From NCBI RefSeq assembly GCF_002959965.1, contig NZ_PREV01000026.1:1650501-1714500 (forward strand): a stretch of 64,000 nt of DNA, read 5' to 3'. Position numbers and translations under genes: made by a program. Source of the stretch: Microbulbifer pacificus (GTDB lineage: Bacteria; Pseudomonadota; Gammaproteobacteria; Pseudomonadales; Cellvibrionaceae). Below, piece after piece: positions 28,991-36,700 of this stretch. Under the pieces are notes generated by a model that worked only from the letters and a program-made list of their open reading frames with translations, made no database searches and was not told the DNA's origin. Position 1 is the first letter of the stretch, and each line of letters starts with the position of its first letter.

Positions 28991-30600
28991 CCTCCGCCCT
29001 CGCGGATCAGGGTGTCGGCCAGGCGCAGGGCGAGCGCGGCGATGGTGAGAGTCACATTGACGGTGCCGACGGTGGGCATCACCGAGCTGCCGGCGATGAA
29101 CAGATTGGGGTGATCGAATACCCGACAGTCCCGATCCACCACCGAGTCCTCGGCCCGCGTCCCCATGATGGTGGTGCCGGTGATGTGGTTGTTGGGGGCG
29201 AAATCCTCGGTGAAGCTGACCTCGCTGCCGCCCATGAGTTTTGCAATTTCCGTGTAGGTCTCGCGGGTGTGCGCCGCACTGCGCACGACATAGTCATCGA
29301 TGTTGTAGGTGATTTCCGGTCGCGGAATGCCACTGGCGTCGTTTTCTGAGGTGCTGGGACGAATGCGATTTTCCGGCCGCGGCAGTATCTCGTGAAAACT
29401 GTTGAACTCCACATAGCGCGCGGCGCGGTCGCGGATGCGCTCGGTGAGCTCAGGCGCGTCGATGGGCGCGCGCTGCAAGAGTACCTGCCGCGTGGCCTTG
29501 TCAATGGCGGACATGTTTGACAGATGCAGCTTCTTACCCGCATAGCGCGCGCGAAAGTCACCATCGCGAAAGCCGATCACCGAGGTCATTTCCTGCGGTC
29601 CGCGTCCGGGCCAGAGACGTTCATCGGCGTAAAATCGCACCCCGGTGCCGGGGTGGTCCATCAGGTGGCGCCCCACCATATCCGAGCGGTTACCCACACC
29701 GGTGGGATGGTGGCGACCGTACGACATCAGCATCAGTTTCGGGGTTTCAATACCGTTCGCCGCCAAAATGAAGTTTTTGCCGGAAACCCGGTAATTGTTC
29801 CCGGACGGGTCTTTATATTCGGCGGCGATGATGCGGTCACCCTCACTCACCAGCCGGTTCACCACCGCACTGTGGATAAGTTCCGCGCCATTCGCCTCCG
29901 CCTTTTCCACATGGACGATGCCGTTGTACATGGCGCCGATGGGGCAGATGGGCATGCAGTTGTTGTTGCCACAACAGGTGGGGCGACCGTCGTAGGGGCG
30001 GCTGTTGCGCGCCACCGGCTCGGTCACCACGCGCCACGCCGGGTTGTGTTGATTCATGCGCGACTTAACCCGCGCCTCGTTATAGGAAAGCGGCAGCGGT
30101 TTCATGGGGTAGGGCGCGCTGCGGGGTGAACCCAGCTCCTCATCCCTGGGGCCCCACACACCCAGCTCCTGCTCCGCGCGCAGATACCAGGGCTCCAGAT
30201 CCGAATATTCCAGCGGCCAGTCGCGCCCCACACCGTACAGTGTTTTCAGCTTGAAATCGTTCGGCAGGAAACGCCAGCAGGACGCCGCCCAGTGCCAGGT
30301 GGTGCCACCCACGGCGCGAATGTACTGGGATTTGAACGGATGGCTGCCCTTGAAGATCAGGTAATCGTTGGCAAACGCACCGTACTCCGGATGGGGCGCC
30401 CAGGACGCCGAGCGATAGGCCGCCATAAAATCGGATTTGTCCGACTGATTGCGAAAGCGCTCCACGGTTTGCCAGCGCGGCACCCGCGGGCCGGCCTCCA
30501 GTATCAGTACCGACTTTCCCGCCCTGGCCAGCTCGTTGGCGACCAGTGCACCGGCCACACCGGAACCGATCACCACATACTCCGCATCCTTGCCCGCCAA
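28987..30600 (-). CDS. GMC-family flavoprotein dehydrogenase subunit
   Basis: FAD-containing catalytic subunit of 537 aa, gluconate 2-dehydrogenase/sorbitol dehydrogenase type. The dinucleotide fold is VVIGSGVAGALVANELA (about 9-25). A CCGNNNCMPICPIGAMYNG stretch (about 208-226) is Cys-rich and may bind a small iron-sulfur centre, as reported for FAD-dependent dehydrogenases of this class. The active-site His is in NNHITGTTIMG and the C-terminal FAD contact in VGTVNVTLTIAALALRLAD. The start is TTG at 30600 with GGAGG ten bases upstream; no ATG fits ahead of the Rossmann fold. Probably exported with the twin-arginine small subunit. Substrate is an open question. Confidence 0.9.
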   Translation of the reverse strand: MAGKDAEYVVIGSGVAGALVANELARAGKSVLILEAGPRVPRWQTVERFRNQSDKSDFMAAYRSASWAPHPEYGAFANDYLIFKGSHPFKSQYIRAVGGTTWHWAASCWRFLPNDFKLKTLYGVGRDWPLEYSDLEPWYLRAEQELGVWGPRDEELGSPRSAPYPMKPLPLSYNEARVKSRMNQHNPAWRVVTEPVARNSRPYDGRPTCCGNNNCMPICPIGAMYNGIVHVEKAEANGAELIHSAVVNRLVSEGDRIIAAEYKDPSGNNYRVSGKNFILAANGIETPKLMLMSYGRHHPTGVGNRSDMVGRHLMDHPGTGVRFYADERLWPGRGPQEMTSVIGFRDGDFRARYAGKKLHLSNMSAIDKATRQVLLQRAPIDAPELTERIRDRAARYVEFNSFHEILPRPENRIRPSTSENDASGIPRPEITYNIDDYVVRSAAHTRETYTEIAKLMGGSEVSFTEDFAPNNHITGTTIMGTRAEDSVVDRDCRVFDHPNLFIAGSSVMPTVGTVNVTLTIAALALRLADTLIREGGG

Positions 30601-30602
30601 AA

Positions 30603-31157
30603 CTACGCGCCTCCTTTATTCGGTATCGGTTCACTGGCCCAGTCACCGGGTTTACCGGTGCAGTAGGAGGGGACGGGAAGCACATCGGCGGTGAGCCGGT
30701 ACATCAGGGCGCGCTCGAAGGTCACCAGGGTTTTGCCCACGGTGCCGAGATACCAGGCGGCGACAATAAGTTGCGCCACCGGCGAGTGGCGGTCGGCCGC
30801 ACCGGGATCATCCGGCAGCAGGTCCAGCTGCCGCGGGAAGCTCGGATACTCGCTGTTGAGCGCCACCAGCAAACGCGCCGCCACGCGCTGGTCCAGGTGC
30901 GTGTTCACCGGCATCGGGCTCAGCAACTTTTGCGATACCGCGTAGAACTTGCTGAGCCGGCTGGCCGCCTCCCTCACTTCGGGGGGCTCCGCGCGCAACA
31001 GCGCCGCGGGCAGTGCCATCAGTCCTCCGCCCACCAACATGTGCGTACACACAAACCGGCGCCGGCCGGGAGAAAGCGGTCGCGACGAATCGGGCGCGGC
31101 GCCGCGCTCCTCTCCATCGCTCCCGTCGATCTCGTTTTTGCAAACACCAGAGTCCAC
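30603..31157 (-). CDS. Small subunit of the GMC dehydrogenase, twin-arginine type
   Basis: Chaperone/escort subunit of FAD-dependent sugar dehydrogenase complexes, 184 aa. A basic N-region with SPGRRRFVCTHM (about 29-40) and a hydrophobic stretch LVGGGLMALPAALLRA form a twin-arginine-like signal. The conserved part (SRLSKFYAVSQKLLSPM and then AWYLGTVG) resembles the FAD-SLDH small-subunit family. First gene of the operon; its stop is two nucleotides before the GMC start. The start is annotated as GTG at 31157. The first 28 residues look non-conserved, so the real start may be further in. Confidence 0.8.
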   Translation of the reverse strand: MDSGVCKNEIDGSDGEERGAAPDSSRPLSPGRRRFVCTHMLVGGGLMALPAALLRAEPPEVREAASRLSKFYAVSQKLLSPMPVNTHLDQRVAARLLVALNSEYPSFPRQLDLLPDDPGAADRHSPVAQLIVAAWYLGTVGKTLVTFERALMYRLTADVLPVPSYCTGKPGDWASEPIPNKGGA

Positions 31158-31285
31158 ACCGCCCCCAACTGCACAGGTTTCAATCAGCTACTGGCAGTAT
31201 AGATAAGGCCCGGCGGTCGGCAGCGGGAGGATTGTCCGCCGGAACATAGTTGCCACACCGGGCCCCGACAGCGCGCGCTCATACA

Positions 31286-31323
31286 AAAACAGCCCGGCAA
31301 GAACTCGCCTGCCGGGCTGTTTT
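31286..31323. terminator. Rho-independent terminator
   Basis: A 14-bp perfect stem (AAAACAGCCCGGCA with its complement), 10-nt loop, A-run and T-run on either side. It ends the isochorismatase-like gene on the minus strand and isolates the dehydrogenase operon downstream from it. Confidence 0.9.
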
Positions 31324-31364
31324 ATTTCGGCGAAAACGGCTTGGGGTGAATTCCAGCCTTTGGG

Positions 31365-32018
31365 TCAACAACGCTTCCCGCTTGTATCGACATAGCGAAT
31401 CAAGTCTTCCGCAGAGCAAACCCGACAATATTCACCGTCAAGATTGCTTAAGAAAATCCAGTGCACATCTTCAGCGGCAACAACCTTCCCATCCAGGCGC
31501 TTTAGCGAAAATGCCGCCGCAGCATCTTTCGGTAAGAAAATACTGTAACCCAGCCCCGCTGCGACTCGCACCGTGGCGTCCACCGAGTTGTTGGTCAGTA
31601 CACCGCACACCACCATTTCGGTAATGTCTTGATCGTTTAGCCAACTCTCCAACGTGGTACCGATAAACGCACAATTCTCTGACTTGGTGAATATCTTCTC
31701 CCCGGGCGCCGGCATAACTTCTGCTTTGAAGGCGAAATACGGTGAATCCGGGTGATATGGCGAGTTCGGATACTTCGAACCATGGCGCACGTGCACAACA
31801 GGCAACCCCGCACCGCGCCAGCAAACCAGCAGATTGGCAATGACCCGCTCCGCATCTGGGTTGTTTCGAGTACCCTGCGAAAAATGATCGATTGCCTGCT
31901 GTACATCGATGACTATCAGGGCGGGTTTATTGCTCTCAAACAAAGAAAAATCCTGTAGTTCGCTCAAGTTGATTTGCGAGAAGGATACAGGATACTGGCG
32001 ACAGAAAATCAATGGCAC
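31365..32018 (-). CDS. Isochorismatase-fold hydrolase with Ser at the nucleophile position
   Basis: Cysteine-hydrolase/isochorismatase-fold protein, up to 217 aa. The catalytic Asp in LIVIDVQQ (Asp38) and the Lys in IFTKSENCAF (Lys112) are present. The usual TxxC nucleophile position reads VVCGVLTNNSVDATV, with Ser145 where nicotinamidase-like enzymes have Cys. I recall a subfamily with this TNNS form, so it may be a real non-cysteine group rather than a dead enzyme. The start is GTG at 32018, exactly where an Rhs remnant ends; the first 20 residues look odd, and TTG at about residue 19 is an alternative. No related pathway genes are near. Confidence 0.75.
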   Translation of the reverse strand: MPLIFCRQYPVSFSQINLSELQDFSLFESNKPALIVIDVQQAIDHFSQGTRNNPDAERVIANLLVCWRGAGLPVVHVRHGSKYPNSPYHPDSPYFAFKAEVMPAPGEKIFTKSENCAFIGTTLESWLNDQDITEMVVCGVLTNNSVDATVRVAAGLGYSIFLPKDAAAAFSLKRLDGKVVAAEDVHWIFLSNLDGEYCRVCSAEDLIRYVDTSGKRC

Positions 32019-32021
32019 TGG

Positions 32022-32430
32022 TTGTCATCCGCCAGGCGGAAATCCCCATGTCCGATTTGTGGGTGATATTGCCAAAGCCATCGTAGTCCAGCGTCTGCGC
32101 GGTTCTGCCGGTAACCTGGGCGCGCTTCAGACGGTTGAGGCCGTCGTATTCAAAGTCTTCGAACAGGTCCTTGCCGCCGCTCTGGTCTTTGCGCCAGTCC
32201 AGATTGCCGAGGTTGTCCCACTGGTAGGTGAGATCCTGGATCTGGGTGATGCCGAGAATGGAGGCGGTCTGGTGTTCCAGGCGGCCGGTGGCGGGGTTGT
32301 ACTCGCGGGTAGTGACTACACCGTTGCCCTGGCGGGATTCGGTGACGTTGCCGCGCTCGTCCATGGCAAGCACGGTGTAGTAGGTTTCCGCGCTGGCCTG
32401 GTTGATGTTTTCCCCGTCCTGTACCGCCGT
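32022..32430 (-). pseudogene. Rhs fragment 1, YD-repeat remnant
   Basis: About 400 bp nearly identical to 34943-35351 inside the large rhs gene, at a constant offset of 2921 bp with no indels. It encodes the YD-repeat stretch starting AETYYTVLAMDERGNV and ending near GFGNITHKSD, then runs out of frame. It has no start, no core DPxG motif and no toxin tip, so it is not a typical orphan Rhs C-terminal module. High identity indicates a recent duplication. Confidence 0.85.
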
Positions 32431-32463
32431 TAGGTGGCTGAACGCGCCACCAAGTCATGTCGA

Positions 32464-32712
32464 AATACTGTTATGTCTAGACCTGACCGCTTTGCTCCTT
32501 TGCTTCGCAGCGGTTTGTCGAAGGTGCAGTAGTTCAGGCTTCCGCCACCGCCGCTGATCACATTCCCTGTCATCCGCATAGTATTAATCTCCCACGTCGG
32601 ATTTATGGGTGATATTACCGAAGCCGACATAGTCTGGCGTCTGCGCGGCCCAGCCAGTGACGTGGGAGCTCCTCACGCAGTTAAGACCTGAATACTGTTA
32701 CGCCTAGACTTG
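32464..32712. repeat. Direct repeats flanking the Rhs remnants
   Basis: AATACTGTTATGTCTAGACC (32464-32483) recurs as AATACTGTTACGCCTAGACT (32691-32710), 17 of 20 identical, 227 bp apart. On the plus strand each copy follows the end of one Rhs remnant. Not seen in the intact rhs gene. The whole 739-bp stretch 32019-32757 has no intact gene. Confidence 0.6.
32506..32690 (-). pseudogene. Rhs fragment 2, internally deleted remnant
   Basis: Matches 34792-34846 and then 34929 to about 35050 of the intact rhs gene. The 89 bp between are missing, with the break at the short repeat CTGATCA that occurs at both 34840 and 34929 of the parent. It is more diverged than fragment 1, so an older copy. Confidence 0.75.
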
Positions 32713-32757
32713 GGCCCTTCGCTCAGCGCACCGAGATCTGAGCCTTTTCTACTTCTT

Positions 32758-33168
32758 TTATCTTGAAACTCTCAGTAGAACTTGCTCATCCAAAATTTCA
32801 GAGACAACACCATTTGAATTGCAAGGTGGGAAACGCCACATAGAAAATTCTTCTTTGAAATAATTTTTCAATTTTTTCGGAAATTCACCTACCACAGAGA
32901 TATTTTTTGGTGCAGCGTCCACACCAACATCAAACTTAATTATCACCCAAAATATTTCTTCGTTTTCTGCCGCCAAAAATTCAGGGTACTTAACTGGATT
33001 TTTTAAAATCGGCAATAAAACCCCATCATCACTTCGAACCTCTTCACCACAATTAGATGTTTTTGCCAACCTCACACCAGGCGGTACGATATTCTCCTGA
33101 AAACTATATATTGAGCAGGAAAATAGACCAAAAAGTGGAAATGCCAAGAAATTTCTGAACTTTCTCAT
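32758..33168 (-). CDS. Lipoprotein with TonB-C-like domain, candidate immunity protein
   Basis: Protein of 136 aa. The start is ATG at 33168, which overlaps the rhs stop by ATGA; AAGG lies ten bases upstream. The N-terminus MRKFRNFLAFPLFGLFSC reads as a lipoprotein signal with Cys18 as the lipidated residue (lipobox LFSC, slightly atypical). The remainder resembles a TonB C-terminal domain: YPEFLAAENEEIFWVIIKFD, then VVGEFPKKLKNYFKEE and the WRFPPC signature (about 109-114). It lacks the membrane segment and Pro-rich linker of a real TonB. It is AT-rich like the adjacent rhs tip. Position, coupling and composition fit a cognate immunity gene; periplasmic location would imply a toxin acting in the periplasm (inference). 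Confidence 0.8.
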   Translation of the reverse strand: MRKFRNFLAFPLFGLFSCSIYSFQENIVPPGVRLAKTSNCGEEVRSDDGVLLPILKNPVKYPEFLAAENEEIFWVIIKFDVGVDAAPKNISVVGEFPKKLKNYFKEEFSMWRFPPCNSNGVVSEILDEQVLLRVSR

Positions 33169-33700
33169 TGCGAACAACCTTCGAAGTAAGGATTACAGTA
33201 AGTGCCCCTGACTGTTCCGTTTATTCCACTCATAATCCCATCTGTGAATCTAACTACAGGATATGTGTATTTAGTTCTCCCGAAAATTTCCATTGGCATA
33301 CCGATATCTTTGTACCCAAATACGGAATGCCCCATTTCATGCGCCAATTTACGGGATAAACTCATATTTACAATTTTTTGCGTATTCTGATCCAAAAATT
33401 CAATTTTATTATTGATATCAACAGTTAATTTAAAACCGTTAAGTTGACCAAAATTTTCACCGATATCATTAACATAAATATCCAAGGGTTTCTCAGCAGA
33501 AAGGGCGTCGTACAATGCTTTTCCACCTTCCCCACCATTCGTGAAGATATCATTCAAGCTGGCCTTAACAGCCTCAAGCTCTGCCTTACTTAAGGTAGCA
33601 TCATCACTCCCCCATTTTGAAACCCTCACTTTGCCATCGTAAATTTCTGTACTCTCTCCAGAATTAGAAGTATCACCCAAAACTTTTGACTCAGGCCCAT
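33165..33700 (-). other. AT-rich toxin tip of the Rhs protein (HEMGH peptidase domain)
   Basis: Last 178 or so residues of the 3404-aa protein. LSRKLAHEMGHSVFGYKDIG holds a zinc-peptidase motif HExxH at His3347, Glu3348 and His3351. The tip ends TYCNPYFEGCSQ with two Cys that could form a disulfide outside the cytoplasm. Base composition falls sharply compared with the GC-rich rhs core, the usual mark of an exchanged C-terminal module. The third zinc ligand is unclear; Asp3358 (YKDIG) is a candidate. Confidence 0.7.
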
Positions 33701-36700
33701 CTGTAGTTCCCTGCGATCCACCCAGTGAACTTGCTTCAACAGCCACCGCAAACGCCGCATAAGCCGCCGCATTCCCGAACTTACCACCAGTAGCCCGGGA
33801 AACCGTACCCGCAATCGTAATCCGCACCGCGGCACGGCCTGCATTGGCCCAGCCACCTCCGGACTGCAACTTGAGTCCTTTACTTGCGCCAACTGCGGCG
33901 CCAATACCAGCGCTCACAAAGCCGTGACCGAATTTGCCACCCTGAAGCACGCTGGTGATACCGCCGACAACACCGGAGGCCGCCACCTTGATAGGCACAC
34001 TGCCAAAATCCAAACCGAAGTAATTGCCCGATGCCTGTCCAATTCCGGCAAAGGCCGCGGCCGATACCCCCTGGATAAACCCGGCTTTAAGCGCGTCTTT
34101 GAAGCTGGCCCCCTGAGATAGAGCATCCAGGAAGCCGGCGACACCCATGATCAGTCCGGCGACATACCAGGTCACGGTGTTTGCCGCCAGATAAACGGCG
34201 GCGGCCAGGGTAAAGATGAAGTACCCACTCGGATCCGTCGCATTCAATGGGTTGTTCCGCACGTAGCTGTAGCGGTTGTACATCTGCGTGTCGGAAGCAG
34301 CCTGTACGAATGGATCCGCCTGCAGGAACCGCCCCAGTCTCGCATCGTATATCCGCCCGTTCATATGGATCAGCCCCACCTGATCCAGCATTTCATGGCC
34401 GGTGTAGCCGCGGGTGGTGATGTCGCTGTTGAAGCCGGTGAGCTCCGAAGCGATCAACGCTTCCCAGCTCTGGGCGTTGCGGCGCTGGCCCCAGGCGTCG
34501 AACGACATGGCCTGCACCACGCTGCCGCTGGCATCGGTGATGACATCCACCGAGCCCAGGTGGTCCTTGTGCAGGTAGCGGTTTTGGCGCTCACCGCCGG
34601 TGATGGTGACCACGGCGCCGCCAGGCAGGTAGCGCTTGAGGGTTTTGGAACCATCCGGGTTGGTGATCTTTTCCACATTGCCGAGGTAGCGGGTTTCGGT
34701 GCGTTTATTGCTGCTGTCGATGTCCACTCTCAGGTAGCGGCTGCGATCCGGCCCGTACTGGAACTCGGTGGTGTGGCCGTCTTTTTCGATGCGCAGCGGT
34801 TTGTCGAAGGTGCTGTAGTGCAGGCTTCGGCCACCGCCGCTGATCATGTTGCCGTTGGCGTCGTAGCTGTACTGGGTGGCTTCTCCCATGTCATCCACGG
34901 TGGCACACAGGGCGTGAGGGCCGGCGACCTGATCACATTCGTTGTCGTCCGCGTAGTAATAGTCCCCCACGTCGGATTTGTGGGTGATATTGCCAAAGCC
35001 GTCGTAGTCCAGCACCTGCGCGGTTCTGCCGGTAACCTGGGCGCGCTTCAGACGGTTGAGGCCGTCGTATTCGAAGTCTTCGAACAGGTCCTTGCCGCCG
35101 CTCTGGTCTTTGCGCCAGTCCAGATTGCCGAGGTTGTCCCACTGGTAGGTGAGATCCTGGATCTGGGTGATGCCGAGAATGGAGGCGGTCTGGTGTTCCA
35201 GGCGGCCGGTGGCGGGGTTGTACTCGCGGGTAGTGACTACACCGTTGCCCTGGCGGGATTCGGTGACGTTGCCGCGCTCGTCCATGGCGAGCACGGTGTA
35301 GTAGGTTTCCGCGCTGGCCTGGTTGATGTTTTCCGCATCCTGCACGGCGACCAAATACCCGTACTGGTTGTACTCGTTTTCCGTGGCGTTGGAGCGCCAG
35401 GTGCCATCACCGGCGGCGTCGAACTGCTGGAGCACGCGACCGTACTGGTCGTAGGTGGTTCTGGTCCAGTGGTCATCACCCTCGGCCAGGCTTGTAAGCA
35501 ACAGGCTCTGGCGGCCGAGCTGATCGTAGCCGGGGATCTGGGCATAGCCGGATTCAAGGTCAATCACACCAGACAGCGCACCCGGCGGGATGTCGTCCTG
35601 CGTGGCAGCGCTGTTGTTGAAGGTCCAGACGGTTTCACCTTCTATATTGCCGTCGGCATCGTAGTCGATGCGCAGTGTCTGCCGCCCCAGGTTGTCATAC
35701 TGGTTGACCACCTGTTGATCCTTAGCATCTTGCTGCCACACCAATTCGCCAAAGCCGTTATAGCGATACTCCCAGTGTTTACCATCCCAGCCGCCCTTAT
35801 CAGGATCCTGCATCCAGATCTTGCGCCCGAGGAGGTCGTAGCGCATTTCCGTAACCGGGTTCAGGCTGCTGTCGGCGGCGGTACGGCTGACGAAGCGGAG
35901 GTTGCCCTGGGCATCGTAGCGATAGCTGATCTCGCCACCGAGGTGATCCGTGACCAGGGTGAGCTCACCCTTGGCGTTCTTGACCTCGGTTTTGGTGTGG
36001 CCTTCCGGGTTGGTGGTCACGGTGGTGTAGCCGTTGTAGGCCATATGCACATCGTAACCGGTGCCGTTGTTGCTGACGGTGCCGGGCAGGTCGGTGCCGA
36101 CGACGCGGCCGAGAATGTCGTAGGACATTACCGTCCAGTACTGAGCGCTGCCGGCGGTTCCACTGTAGGGTTCGGATTTGCGGTATACGCGACCGAGTTT
36201 GTCGTATTCGGTATCGGCGAATACCCAGTTACCGTCGAAGCCACGGGTGGCGCTGCGGGTGGTGCGCGCCAGCACATCGAAGCAGGTGAAGGATTCACCG
36301 CCACCGGCGGAGCGCACGGTTTGCTGATATGCACTGCCCGCGGGGCAGTGGCTGGACGGCGCCGCCAGCAGGGTGATGCTGTGAGCACCGGTGGGGCTGT
36401 ATTCCAACACCTTGCGGCCGAAGGCGTCGTAGCGGATCTGGCTTTCGTTGCCGACGATATCCATGACGGCGGTGGGCAGCCCGAGTTCGTTGCGCGCGGT
36501 CACCGTGCTTACGATCTGGCTGTAGGCGTTTATCTCCCGTTCAACATAGCGGCCGGTGTTGCCCTGGTAAACCCAGCGGCTGGTGCGGACTTCCGCGACA
36601 TCGCCCGCACGTTGTTCTACCAGTATCTTGTTGCCGTAGCCGTCGTAATCGTAGCGGGTAGTCAACGTCAGGTTGGGGGCGGGGTTGCCCTCTTCGTCTT

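Noticed and set aside
32022..32690. Orphan Rhs C-terminal module
   Set aside because: The remnants match only internal YD repeats. They carry no core DPxG motif and no toxin tip, so they are decay products rather than a spare toxin cassette.
32758..33168. True TonB energy transducer
   Set aside because: No N-terminal membrane anchor with SxxxH-type helix and no Pro-rich linker; instead a lipoprotein-like signal, and no ExbB/ExbD nearby.
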